Positions 1 to 8,085 of a stretch of DNA of 11,472 nucleotides are shown here, piece after piece. A program made the position numbers and the translations under genes. The notes under the pieces were generated by a model. That model worked only from the letters and a program-made list of their open reading frames with translations. It was not told where the DNA came from and searched no databases. Each line of letters starts with the position of its first letter. Position 1 is the stretch's first letter. Origin of the DNA: a bacterium (GTDB taxonomy: Bacteria; Krumholzibacteriota; Krumholzibacteriia; JACNKJ01); NCBI GenBank assembly GCA_014382085.1, contig JACNKJ010000226.1, positions 1-11,472 of the forward strand. The letters are read 5' to 3'.

Positions 1-1220
1 TCAGTAGCCGCCGGCACAAGGGCTTCGAGATCATCCAGGCCCGCTTCAGTTCCATGACCACGCGGGTTCAGGAAAATTTCTCGGGAATTCGTGTGGTGAA
101 AGCCTTCGTGCGTGAAGATCACGAGGTAGACCGCTTCGAAGATGAAAATTGCGAGTACTACAAACAGAATTTGGCCATGGCCAGACTCATGGGTCTCTTT
201 CATCCCTCCATGAGATTGTTCAGTGGCCTAGCCGTAATCATCGTCCTCTATTTCGGAGGACAGGCCGTCGTAGACGGTCGGGTGACCCTGGGCGCCTTGG
301 TGGCCTTCATGCAATACCTCATTCTTCTCAGTTGGCCCATCGCCGCCATGGGATGGGTGACCAGCATCGTGCAACGTGGCAGTGCATCATGGATTCGCCT
401 TTTGGCTATTCTGGACGCGGAGGCCGAGATCAACGATGGACCCTACGGCCTAGAAACTCCTGCAAAAGGGCATCTGGAATTCCGTGGACTGAATTTTTCC
501 GTGGGTGATACGGAGATTCTGAAAGACATCAACCTGGAAATCCCCGCGGGAAGTTCACTGGCTATCACGGGTGCCACGGGCAGTGGCAAATCCACCCTTC
601 TCAATTTCATTCCCCGCCTGCTCGATCCGGCGCCCGGCACGGTATTCCTGGATGGTAAAGACATTCGCGAATTGAAGCTGTTTCATTTGCGCCAGCAAAT
701 AGCCTGGGTGGGACAGGAACCCCTTCTCTTCAGCGAGACTTTGGAAAGCAACATGGGCTTCGGCGAGTCCGACGCCGAGCATCACGCGCTCCAACGGGTT
801 GCTTTGGACGCTGGCATCCTCGAAGAAATCGAAGAGTTCCCTCAGGGTTGGAACACCCTGGTCGGAGAGCGCGGCACCAAACTTTCCGGAGGACAGAAGC
901 AAAGGGTCAGTCTGGCCCGCGCCCTCTTGCGCGGCGCGCCTATGCTCATCCTCGACGCACCGTTTTCCAGTGTGGACACACATACAGAGGAAAAGATACT
1001 CGCCAATCTGCAGGGATACTTCGAAGATCGAACGGTGCTGCTAATCTCGCATCGAGCCTCAACCTTGCGCATGGCAGAACGCATCTGCGTGATGGATGAA
1101 GGTCGTATCGTCGAATTGGGCAGTCATGAAGAATTACTAGCCATGGAAGGGCTCTACGCCGATATCCACCACCGGCAGCTTCTGCAAGATGAACTCGAGC
1201 GTAGGGAGTTCGGCGCATGA
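1..1220 (+). CDS. ABC exporter subunit with degenerate ATP site, 5'-truncated
   Basis: This is the C-terminal 405 residues of a fused membrane-plus-ATPase ABC exporter half. The frame is open from base 3 and the gene begins outside the window, so ATG 54 is internal. Numbering from that ATG (residue 1), the visible end of the membrane domain (about 1-115) has the usual coupling region (SGIRVVKAFVRE) and hydrophobic segments near 56-70 and 80-105. The nucleotide-binding domain follows, with Walker A GATGSGKS (173-180), Q-loop Gln221, intact LSGGQ signature (277-281), Walker B MLILD ending at Asp301, and H-loop His333. The residue after Asp301, normally the catalytic Glu, is Ala. The next gene starts inside this stop codon (ATGA), so the two are translationally coupled and probably form a heterodimer. 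By family this is a TM287/288- or MdlAB-like exporter of drugs, lipids or peptides. The substrate cannot be told from sequence. Confidence 0.93.
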   Translation, partial: SSRRHKGFEIIQARFSSMTTRVQENFSGIRVVKAFVREDHEVDRFEDENCEYYKQNLAMARLMGLFHPSMRLFSGLAVIIVLYFGGQAVVDGRVTLGALVAFMQYLILLSWPIAAMGWVTSIVQRGSASWIRLLAILDAEAEINDGPYGLETPAKGHLEFRGLNFSVGDTEILKDINLEIPAGSSLAITGATGSGKSTLLNFIPRLLDPAPGTVFLDGKDIRELKLFHLRQQIAWVGQEPLLFSETLESNMGFGESDAEHHALQRVALDAGILEEIEEFPQGWNTLVGERGTKLSGGQKQRVSLARALLRGAPMLILDAPFSSVDTHTEEKILANLQGYFEDRTVLLISHRASTLRMAERICVMDEGRIVELGSHEELLAMEGLYADIHHRQLLQDELERREFGA

Positions 1221-3022
1221 GCGATTTCTTCCAGGAAGATGCCAGCCCGGCGAAGGCCTACGACGCCCGTCTTATGCGCCGCTTGCTCGCCTACCTCCGC
1301 CCCCAACGAGGTCGCGTCGTGATCGCGGTCGTTCTGCTGGCCCTGGGCGCCGGCCTGGGATTGGCAGGCCCCTACCTGGTGAAGGTCGCCATCGACGATG
1401 GTATTTTAGCGGGCAATCAAGGAATCCTGCTCACTGTAGCCCTTCTCTATCTGCTTTTCTTAGGATTGGAGTACGCCGTAGCTTATGGTCAGGCCATCGT
1501 TGTGGCCATGCTCGGCCAGCGTTTCATGTACGACCTGCGCATGCAACTCTTCGCACACATGGAAAAGCTATCTATCCGATTCTTTGATCGAAATCCTGTG
1601 GGGCGCTTGGTCACACGCATGACCGGTGACGTGGAAACTCTCAATGAAATGTTCACGGGCGGGCTCATCGCCATTTTCGGCGACGTTTTCTTGCTCGTGG
1701 GCATCATGATCTTTCTGCTCATTCTCAACTGGCGTCTGGCCTTGGTCACCTTCAGTGTTTTACCCTTTATTTCCATTTTCACGCTCTTTTTTCGCACTCG
1801 ATTGCGCGCGAATTTCCGAGAAGTACGCAAACGTATTGCGGCCATTAACGCCTATCTACAGGAAAGGCTCAGCGGTATCAGCGTCATCCAGATTTTCGGG
1901 CGCGAGGAAAGCTCGCTGGAAAGCTTCCGAGAGCTCAACCAGAAGCACACCAAAGCCCACCTGGATACGGTCTTCAATTTCAGCGTGTTCTGGCCCTTGG
2001 TGGAACTCACGGCTTCGGTATCCATCGCTCTCATCCTTTGGTACGGAGGACTTCGCGTAATGGGCGGGGACGCCAGTATCAGTTTGGGTGCCTTGGCCGC
2101 GTTCATTCAGTACGCGCGAAGGTTTTTTCAACCCATCAGCGATCTGAGTGAGAAATTCAATATCATGCAGGCGGCCATGGCGGCTAGCGAGCGCGTTTTC
2201 GGCATCCTGGATACGGTGCCCGAGATCCGTGCGCCGAAAGACCCCGTGGCCATGCCCGAGTGCAAGGGCGAGATCAAATTCGAGGGTCTTCACTTTCATT
2301 ATGAGGAAGAAAAGGCAGTTCTGCGTGGCCTCGATCTGCATGTGAAGCCCGGCGAACGTCTTGCCATGGTCGGACTGACCGGCAGTGGAAAGACGACCCT
2401 CCTTAGTTTGCTGCTTCGTTTCTACGATCCCGTCAAGGGACGCATCCTTCTAGATGATGTGGATCTGCGTCAGCTCGCTCCCGGCGATCTTCGTCGCCAT
2501 TTAGCCTTGGTTCAGCAAGATGTCTTCCTGTTCCCGGGAACCGTGGCTGAGAATATCCACCTGGGGGATCCAAAGATTAGTATGGATCGGGTTCGCGAGG
2601 CTGCGGAGACCGTGGGTGCGCATCGTTTCATCGAGCGCATGAGCGAAGGATATGAAACTCGTCTGGAAGAGCGTGGTGGCGGGCTTTCTACTGGGCAGAA
2701 GCAACTCATCGCCTTTGCCAGAGCCCTGGCCTTCGACCCGGCCATTCTCATTCTCGATGAGGCCACCAGTTCCGTTGACAGCGAAACCGAGCAATGGATT
2801 CAGGAAGGTCTCGAACGTTTGCTCACCGGACGCACCAGTCTTACCGTGGCCCATCGCCTGTCCACCATCCGGGCAGCCGATCGCATCATCGTGATGCATC
2901 ATGGGGAATTGCTGGAAGAGGGTCGCCACGAGGAACTGCTCCGCAAGGACGGTCTATACCGCCATCTCTACGAACTGCAATTCGCCGATCAGGAGCGTGT
3001 CAACTCGCGCCGAGGCGCATAA
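1217..3022 (+). CDS. ABC exporter subunit, partner of the preceding gene
   Basis: This is a complete 601-residue half-transporter with one membrane domain and one ATPase domain. Hydrophobic segments lie near 33-57, 70-98, 147-170, 173-193 and 258-280, with another around 288-305. The ATPase domain has Walker A GLTGSGKT (386-393), Q-loop Gln434, signature LSTGQ (490-494), Walker B ILILD followed by catalytic Glu515, and H-loop His546. It keeps the catalytic Glu that its partner lacks, but its signature reads LSTGQ instead of LSGGQ. In heterodimeric exporters, the signature of one subunit faces the Walker motifs of the other. Both deviations therefore fall in the same composite site, leaving one canonical and one degenerate site. 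The ATG overlaps the upstream stop by four bases. The gene ends with TAA directly against the stop of the opposing aminotransferase gene. Substrate unknown. Confidence 0.95.
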   Translation: MSDFFQEDASPAKAYDARLMRRLLAYLRPQRGRVVIAVVLLALGAGLGLAGPYLVKVAIDDGILAGNQGILLTVALLYLLFLGLEYAVAYGQAIVVAMLGQRFMYDLRMQLFAHMEKLSIRFFDRNPVGRLVTRMTGDVETLNEMFTGGLIAIFGDVFLLVGIMIFLLILNWRLALVTFSVLPFISIFTLFFRTRLRANFREVRKRIAAINAYLQERLSGISVIQIFGREESSLESFRELNQKHTKAHLDTVFNFSVFWPLVELTASVSIALILWYGGLRVMGGDASISLGALAAFIQYARRFFQPISDLSEKFNIMQAAMAASERVFGILDTVPEIRAPKDPVAMPECKGEIKFEGLHFHYEEEKAVLRGLDLHVKPGERLAMVGLTGSGKTTLLSLLLRFYDPVKGRILLDDVDLRQLAPGDLRRHLALVQQDVFLFPGTVAENIHLGDPKISMDRVREAAETVGAHRFIERMSEGYETRLEERGGGLSTGQKQLIAFARALAFDPAILILDEATSSVDSETEQWIQEGLERLLTGRTSLTVAHRLSTIRAADRIIVMHHGELLEEGRHEELLRKDGLYRHLYELQFADQERVNSRRGA

Positions 3023-4132
3023 CTAGGCGTAGAAATCCTCGATACACTCCACGACGAAACTCTGCTGATCATCGCTGAGCTCAGGGTAGATGGGCAGCGA
3101 TAGCACTTCCTCCGCCAATTTTTCGCAGACCGGTAGACTTGTCGGAAGACCGGGAAGACCGGCAAAGCAATTCTGCTTGTGGAGCGGAACGGGATAGTAA
3201 ACACCGCACCCGACTTCCCGCTCCTGAAGATGGGTGATCAGCGGATCTCGCCGGGGAACGCGAATAGTGTACTGATGGAAAACGTGCTCGCCACCCTCGG
3301 GGTGATTGGGCCGTTTCACGAATTCTGCCACGGAGCTTGCGGCAAACAGTGATTCGTAGCGAGCCGCCACTTCGCGGCGCTGCAAATTCCACTTGTCCAG
3401 ATGACGCATCTTCACGCGCAACACGGCCGCCTGCAAGGCGTCCAGCCGGCCGTTAACCCCCACTTCCTCGTGATGGTATCGACGGCTCTCGCCATGCATG
3501 CGATAGCTCCGAGCGCGGGCAGCTTTTTCGGGATCGCGAAAAGCGATGAGACCTCCGTCTCCCGCCCCTCCAAGATTTTTGCTCGGAAAGAAACTCACCG
3601 CGCCTGCATCTCCCATAGCTCCCGACGCACCTTCTGCACGCCTAGCCCCAAATGACTGGGCGGCGTCCTCGATCACCGTAAGGCCCCAATCCCTCGCCCA
3701 AGCAATTAGGCTTTCCATGGGCGCCTGCAGGCCATAGAGGTGCACGGGTATGACGGCCTTGGCCTTGCTGCTGCGCCGTCGCCATGCGTCGCCCAGATCC
3801 ATAAGATAGTCCTCGTCAATATCCACGAAGACGGGTTTGGCCCCCTGGTGCACCACGGCACCCGCCGTGGCGAAGAAGGTGAAGCTGGGCAGTAGCACTT
3901 CGTCGCCCGGCCCCACATCGTGCACGGCCAGAGCGATGCGTAGAGCGTCGCTACCGCTGGACACACCCACGCAATCGGCAGCGCCCAGAAACTCAGCTGC
4001 TTCTTTCTCGAAGTTTTGGACATTGGGACCCAGAATGAAGTACTGGCTCTCGAAAACCTCGCTCACCGCTTCCATCACTTCCTCGCGTATGGAATCGAAT
4101 TGGGCGCGCAAATCCAGCTGGGGAACCTTCAT
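3023..4132 (-). CDS. DegT/DnrJ/EryC1/StrS-family sugar aminotransferase (WbpE/WlbC-like)
   Basis: This is a PLP-dependent fold-type I aminotransferase of 369 residues, the usual family length. These enzymes put an amino group on a keto-sugar nucleotide used for surface polysaccharide or glycans. Visible landmarks are the phosphate-binding GSDAL (60-64), FTFFATAG (84-91), HLYG (131-134), EDAAQSFGA (155-163) with Asp156 contacting the pyridine nitrogen, the Schiff-base Lys185 in SFFPSKNLG, a HGESRRYHH-like stretch (213-221), NGRLDALQAA (228-237), and YYPVPLHKQ (312-320). The SFFPSK and RRYHH stretches resemble WbpE/WlbC enzymes acting on UDP-2-acetamido-3-keto-hexuronates, but specificity is an inference. 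The start ATG is preceded by GAGGTGA on the minus strand. No other sugar-nucleotide gene is in view. The gene is convergent with the ABC pair and divergent from the YigZ-like gene. Confidence 0.94.
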   Translation of the reverse strand: MKVPQLDLRAQFDSIREEVMEAVSEVFESQYFILGPNVQNFEKEAAEFLGAADCVGVSSGSDALRIALAVHDVGPGDEVLLPSFTFFATAGAVVHQGAKPVFVDIDEDYLMDLGDAWRRRSSKAKAVIPVHLYGLQAPMESLIAWARDWGLTVIEDAAQSFGARRAEGASGAMGDAGAVSFFPSKNLGGAGDGGLIAFRDPEKAARARSYRMHGESRRYHHEEVGVNGRLDALQAAVLRVKMRHLDKWNLQRREVAARYESLFAASSVAEFVKRPNHPEGGEHVFHQYTIRVPRRDPLITHLQEREVGCGVYYPVPLHKQNCFAGLPGLPTSLPVCEKLAEEVLSLPIYPELSDDQQSFVVECIEDFYA

Positions 4133-4228
4133 CCTTCACCTCATCTCGCTTGAGTCATCTTTCCTCATAACAAAGCTGGAGATCGATCACAAGCACCTTC
4201 AGCCTTGCCTTGAAGACGGGAAAAGCCC

Positions 4229-4873
4229 ATGCTCGGCAATCTAATGCATCCTGACGCTTATGCCATTCTCGCGGCGCCCCATAGCGCCGATATCAAGATT
4301 AAGGGTTCGCGCTTTCTGGCCCTAGCTTTTCCCGTGGGCGGCGAGGAAGAAGCCGAGTCTATCCGCAGCCGCTTGGAGGATGAACACAAGGGCGCCAGCC
4401 ATTATTGCTGGGCCCTGCGACTGGGATCCCCCGAACAATTGCTCGAACGAAACTCTGACGACGGCGAGCCGGCCGGCAGCGCCGGTGCCCCCATGGCTCG
4501 TGCCCTGCATTCTTCGGGACTCTCCGACTTGCTTGTTGTGGTGATTCGCTGGTTCGGTGGCACCAAGCTGGGTGTGGGTGGGCTTATTCGGGCCTACGGT
4601 GAAGCTGCAGCACTGTCACTGGCGGACGCTGAGCGCGGTGAGAGGATGCAAAACCGTGGCCTGACCGGAATCCTGCCATTCGAGTTTGAAGGCGACCTGC
4701 GCGCTCTGCTGGCCCGATACGAGGGTCGAATTCGGAAGCTAAACTATCGGGAAGAAGGCTTCCAGATCGATCTGGAATTGCCCGCGTCGCTGGCGGAGAC
4801 CCTCAAAGAGAACGTCCGCAACCTGAGCCGCGGACGTCATGAACTGTTGGATCTCGAAGAATCCGGCCCCTAG
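4229..4873 (+). CDS. YigZ/IMPACT-family protein (UPF0029 plus DUF1949-like C-terminus)
   Basis: This is a 214-residue protein of the YigZ/YvyE/IMPACT family, close to the usual length of about 205. The N-terminal UPF0029-type domain has KGSRFLA (25-31), SHYCWALRLG (57-66), the hallmark DDGEPAGSAG (77-86) and RWFGGTKLGVGGLIRAYG (107-124). A smaller C-terminal domain (about 145-206) matches the DUF1949-like part in length and position. Eukaryotic IMPACT regulates the kinase Gcn2. The bacterial role is uncertain; ribosome or RNA association has been proposed for the family. An in-frame stop lies 18 bases upstream of ATG 4229, so only this ATG and the one at 4244 are possible starts. Neither has a strong Shine-Dalgarno, and I chose the first because a weak GGGA lies ahead of it. 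The stop codon overlaps the stop of the opposing lipoprotein gene at a CTAG. Confidence 0.93.
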   Translation: MLGNLMHPDAYAILAAPHSADIKIKGSRFLALAFPVGGEEEAESIRSRLEDEHKGASHYCWALRLGSPEQLLERNSDDGEPAGSAGAPMARALHSSGLSDLLVVVIRWFGGTKLGVGGLIRAYGEAAALSLADAERGERMQNRGLTGILPFEFEGDLRALLARYEGRIRKLNYREEGFQIDLELPASLAETLKENVRNLSRGRHELLDLEESGP

Positions 4874-5967
4874 GGCAGCAGATTTGAATCGAGCAGATAA
4901 TCGATTTCCATGAAATCCGGCGGGAATTCCAATTCCGTTTCAGTGATGGCTTCCGCGTTCAGCATCCAATCCAAATCACGATAGGTGACAATGCGAATGG
5001 GTCCTAGATTCGGAGCCAGCAGGAAAAGCCTACGCGGCTGGAACACCGTGACACGACGATTGCGCGCGGGAATGTAGTTGTCGGGCAGACCGGATTCGCC
5101 GGGACCCGCATCGGGATTGCGCTGATTGGTCAAGTGGACGTCGTACTCGATGCCCTGCATGAGCCACTTGCAGTTTTCGATGATCGTGTCGGCCAGGGCG
5201 GGGAAGTAGTCGATTTCGCCATAGCTGAAACGGGAATCGTAATCCACATCCTCAACCCCTACCATCTTGTGGACCAGGGAGTATGAAAAGAGAGAATCCG
5301 GCCAGAAGCGTTCCACATCGTTGGGCGGAGAATCGAAATCGATATCGATGGGGCCGCCGAAACCCAGCGCTTCACCCATGGAAACCATTCCTGCTTCGGT
5401 ACCCGTGAAGTCTTCCAGGACTGTTGTCCAACGGGTTTCCCCGTAGTGAACCAGGTCGAAGGGATCACCGGTCCAAAAAAGGCTGTCATCCGCCGCATCG
5501 GCGTTTTCACCCAGGTAGCGAATGCCCGAGGCATCCTTGGACATCCACAATTCGATCTGACTGATGATGTTTCCCCCACCCATCAATTCCGAGGAGCGCG
5601 TTCCCCGCATGACTTGCGCAGTTCCGGAACTTGTTTCTGCGGTTCCATCGAGCTCAATGTGGATGTAAGGCGAGTAGAGGAAATCCAGGGGCGTTTCGTC
5701 GTCCCATTCCAGCTCGGCGGCCATTTGCAGATTGTAGTCCTGATAGCCGATGATCCCGAAAATCAAAGGTTCGGTTTTGAGGACACGAATGAAGGTCCAC
5801 CAGTTTCCATCTTCCATGGGCCAATCGCTGGAAGCTAAGGGCTTGATGACCGGTCCGCTATCGGCGGGACCCGTTGTGGACTGGTCGGTGGAACAGGCCG
5901 CCAGAACCAGAGAAGAGACGATCAGAAGCAGAATAAGGCGCGGCAGAAGGCCGGCTTTTCCAGACAT
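4870..5967 (-). CDS. Lipoprotein of unknown function
   Basis: I do not recognise this gene as a named family. The start chosen is the ATG at 5967, giving 365 residues. It has a Shine-Dalgarno (GAGG, 7 bases away) and places a lipoprotein signal at the very N-terminus. An in-frame ATG at 6048 would add 27 residues ahead of the signal and looks wrong. The signal is a charged start, a hydrophobic run (11-21) and the lipobox LAAC with Cys25. A Ser/Thr/Asp/Pro-rich linker follows to about 50. The mature part is acidic and aromatic-rich, with GNWWTF (54-59) near its start and LAPNLGPIRIVTY (317-329) near its end. These loosely recall secreted beta-rich proteins that open with a GN.W.Y motif and close with an APG.G motif, but that is only an impression. 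No catalytic motif is visible. It is divergent from the M28 peptidase gene, 156 bases away. Confidence 0.85.
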   Translation of the reverse strand: MSGKAGLLPRLILLLIVSSLVLAACSTDQSTTGPADSGPVIKPLASSDWPMEDGNWWTFIRVLKTEPLIFGIIGYQDYNLQMAAELEWDDETPLDFLYSPYIHIELDGTAETSSGTAQVMRGTRSSELMGGGNIISQIELWMSKDASGIRYLGENADAADDSLFWTGDPFDLVHYGETRWTTVLEDFTGTEAGMVSMGEALGFGGPIDIDFDSPPNDVERFWPDSLFSYSLVHKMVGVEDVDYDSRFSYGEIDYFPALADTIIENCKWLMQGIEYDVHLTNQRNPDAGPGESGLPDNYIPARNRRVTVFQPRRLFLLAPNLGPIRIVTYRDLDWMLNAEAITETELEFPPDFMEIDYLLDSNLLP

Positions 5968-5974
5968 CGCATTA

Positions 5975-5978
5975 CCTC
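5975..5978 (-). promoter_or_regulatory. Ribosome binding site deciding the lipoprotein start
   Basis: GAGG on the minus strand sits 7 bases before the ATG at 5967. It supports that start over the in-frame ATG at 6048, and the lipobox position agrees. Confidence 0.7.
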
Positions 5979-6019
5979 GAATTAGGCTCGTGGAATCAGC
6001 TGAAAGGCTGTGCCGAGGG

Positions 6020-6048
6020 ATATTAAAACAGGCACATTGCCGGGGCAA
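6020..6048 (-). promoter_or_regulatory. Candidate sigma70-type promoter for the lipoprotein gene
   Basis: On the minus strand TTGCCC (6043-6048) and TAATAT (6020-6025) are separated by 17 bases. Each matches the consensus at 4 of 6 positions. The -10 lies in the only AT-rich patch of the 156-base divergent gap. A short inverted repeat, TTGCC-gg-GGCAA (6037-6048), overlaps the -35 and could be an operator, but five-base arms are common by chance. Confidence 0.3.
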
Positions 6049-6123
6049 GCCCTTTTGTTCATTCAGGTTGCATTCGGTCTCCGCTCTCGTTAGCCTCGCC
6101 CTATCCCCAGCCTTGGAGCTCTT

Positions 6124-7485
6124 ATGTCTCGATTTCTGAACTTATCCAGTATTTTGCTTCTGGCTCTTACGATCAGCCCCTCGGCAGAGCCTCTACCCGA
6201 TGCTCAGCGCCTCATGGGAACCGTGGAGACCCTGGCTTCCCCAGCCTTCCAGGGCCGCCTGCTGGGAAGCCCTGGCGGGCTCTCAGCCCAGGAATGGCTC
6301 AGGGATGAAGCCGCCGCCTCCGGACTGCTGCCGCTGGCCGGCTGGGATGTTCCGGTTCAGACTTTCCAGGTGAGGGGCTACCGCTGGATGAATCTGAAAG
6401 CCGCGCTCCGCGGCCCTAGGGAGATGGAATTCGAGCTCATTCTGAAAAGCGATGGCCCATTGCCCAGGCATAGAGGCGCCTTGAAGCATTGGGACGATAC
6501 AGACGCGGCTCCCCTATGTGCCGCTCACGAGGTCCTTTTTCGCGATTTCAATCCCGGCGCGGGGGAATCGCCTTCGGATCTGCTGGATGAAGCGGCCAGG
6601 GCCGGTGCCGGAGCCTTGATCCTGCTTCCCCATCCCGATGATGAGCGTGGACTGTTTGCGCGTTATCGCATGCGCAGCGAATCCGGAGATCTGGCGGTTC
6701 ACTATTTACCGGGCAGCGAGGCGAGACCCATACTGTTCTACGGCAGTCTCGAACTGCGCGAGGCCCTGGCTCAAAACCTCGAAGGCTGGCACTTGGAACT
6801 ACCGGAGGTGGAAGCGTTCAGCACCCAAGGCGACAACCTGCTCTATCGCCTGCCTGAGAGCCAAGCAGGCTCCATTGTGCTGCTGGTGGCCCACTACGAT
6901 CATCTAGGTCCCGCCGAGGGAGGTTATCATCCCGGCGCCAACGACAATGGTAGCGGTGTGGCCGTCCTATTGGAAACAGCTCGGCTATTGGCACAGAGGC
7001 AGTATCCATTCGAACTTCGCTTCCTATTCAGCGACGGAGAAGAAGAGGTCATGCTCGGCGCGCGGGCCTATCTCGCGGAGATGGAAGATCCCGAATTGGT
7101 GATCAACCTGGATACCGTGGGGCGTGCCGGGGTGAATCACTATCGGCATCTGCGCGATCCCTCGGCCTTAGATCCCGAGCTTCTCATGCTCTGGTCCGAG
7201 GATGACTCCGCGGCGGCGGAGGCTTTAGAATCTCTCGCCTCAAACTTGGAATTCCACGTGGAAAGAGGTCATGGCCCCATCTTCGAGCGCGCGGGCGACC
7301 ACTTCCCCTTTGCCCAGGCGGGCGTGCCGGCCCTTTTCATCTTCGGAGGTTTTCACGCGGGATATCACCAGCCCCAGGACACTGCCGATCTTGTCTTGCC
7401 GGATAAGCTGGTTAAGCTTTGCGAGCTGCTCAGAGATTTCCTGGATTCCAAAGCCAAGGTCCAACTGGAAAACCAGAATCGATAG
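6124..7485 (+). CDS. Secreted M28-family zinc metallopeptidase
   Basis: This is a 453-residue exported peptidase of the M28 (aminopeptidase Y/S, di-zinc) family. Residues 1-20 look like a signal peptide (SILLLALTISPSA), with cleavage likely near 20-22. A helical or pro-like stretch (25-70) and an inserted region resembling a protease-associated (PA) domain (about 75-220, with AARAGAGALILL) precede the catalytic domain. The M28 landmarks are in order: AHYDHLG with His257 and Asp259, GANDNGSG with bridging Asp274, DGEEE with the catalytic/zinc Glu pair at 306-307, NLDTVG with Asp330, and HQPQDT with zinc ligand His415. The GDHFPF stretch (391-396) is also typical. The site is complete, so the enzyme should be active, releasing N-terminal residues or dipeptides outside the cytoplasm. 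ATG 6124 has GGAG 5 bases upstream. The stop abuts the HNH gene's stop with no gap. Confidence 0.94.
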   Translation: MSRFLNLSSILLLALTISPSAEPLPDAQRLMGTVETLASPAFQGRLLGSPGGLSAQEWLRDEAAASGLLPLAGWDVPVQTFQVRGYRWMNLKAALRGPREMEFELILKSDGPLPRHRGALKHWDDTDAAPLCAAHEVLFRDFNPGAGESPSDLLDEAARAGAGALILLPHPDDERGLFARYRMRSESGDLAVHYLPGSEARPILFYGSLELREALAQNLEGWHLELPEVEAFSTQGDNLLYRLPESQAGSIVLLVAHYDHLGPAEGGYHPGANDNGSGVAVLLETARLLAQRQYPFELRFLFSDGEEEVMLGARAYLAEMEDPELVINLDTVGRAGVNHYRHLRDPSALDPELLMLWSEDDSAAAEALESLASNLEFHVERGHGPIFERAGDHFPFAQAGVPALFIFGGFHAGYHQPQDTADLVLPDKLVKLCELLRDFLDSKAKVQLENQNR

Positions 7486-8085
7486 CTAATTGCCGTTGAA
7501 GAGGTAGTCGTTCCAGCTGGGATGAAGCGAGGGCTTGAGGAAGCGCTGGAAGAGCACCGGGGGCAACCAATGGGGCTCTCGCGGAACATGCTGCAATCTC
7601 ATGTCGGTCTCCGAGAGCAGCTGGCCGCCCTTTCTTCTATTACATGGAATACAGGCCGTGACGCAATTTTCCCAGGTGGTCGGCCCACCGCCGGGATAGC
7701 TGGGCGTTTTTCGACTTTTGGGCACCACATGATCAATGGTGAAGGGCCCCTCCTCATCACCGCAGTATTGGCATCGATAGCGATCACGGCCGAAGAGATT
7801 CCGCCTGTTCAGCTTCACTCTCACCACACGATAAACTCGATGCGCCACGGAAATGAGTAGTCGGATAATCACAGGCATTTTCCAGGCGCGTTGTGCGGAA
7901 TGCAGTTGCTGCTCCGATTCCTCCACAGCCACGGCCTTTCCCTTGCAAAGCAGAATCATGGCCCGGCGCACCGGTACGACATTCACCGGCTGGAAGCCGG
8001 CATCCAGAACAAGCACGGGTGTGTGAAGTTTTGTGCTTTTCATACTCCAGGACGATAACCGACCCCCAATTAGATTGGTGATCAT
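7486..8085 (-). CDS. HNH endonuclease-family protein
   Basis: This 199-residue protein is of the stand-alone HNH type that opens with a VLVLDAGFQPVNVVPVRRAM segment (24-43), well conserved across many bacteria. The second half is a zinc-braced HNH domain: CQYC (105-108), IDHVVPKSR (117-125) with the DH pair 118-119, WENCVTAC (138-145) with the middle Asn140, and CIPCNRRKG (145-153) with Asn149 and the second Cys pair 145/148. All metal and catalytic positions are present, so nuclease activity is plausible. The biological role of these proteins is not established, and no toxin partner, terminase or methylase lies nearby. The start at 8085 has GAGG 4 bases upstream. An alternative ATG at 8043 (residue 15) has its GGAG only one base away, which is too close. 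It lies 40 bases after rnc in the same direction and is probably the last gene of that transcript. Confidence 0.9.
   Translation of the reverse strand: MITNLIGGRLSSWSMKSTKLHTPVLVLDAGFQPVNVVPVRRAMILLCKGKAVAVEESEQQLHSAQRAWKMPVIIRLLISVAHRVYRVVRVKLNRRNLFGRDRYRCQYCGDEEGPFTIDHVVPKSRKTPSYPGGGPTTWENCVTACIPCNRRKGGQLLSETDMRLQHVPREPHWLPPVLFQRFLKPSLHPSWNDYLFNGN

Noticed and set aside
3007..3018. GCGCC-GA-GGCGC inverted repeat at the end of the second ABC gene as a terminator
   Set aside because: The loop is too small, the stem short, and no T-run follows in either direction.
1..3022. First ABC gene as a pseudogene because of the missing catalytic Glu
   Set aside because: The frame, Walker A, signature and H-loop are intact, and one degenerate site is normal in heterodimeric exporters.
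3837..4244. A 135-codon plus-strand frame crossing the aminotransferase start into the YigZ-like gene
   Set aside because: It is mostly antisense to the aminotransferase N-terminus, is Ser/Arg-rich and has no ribosome binding site.
5968..6048. N-terminal extension of the lipoprotein to the ATG at 6048
   Set aside because: It would put 27 non-signal residues ahead of a clean lipoprotein signal and has no convincing Shine-Dalgarno. It also covers the likely promoter.
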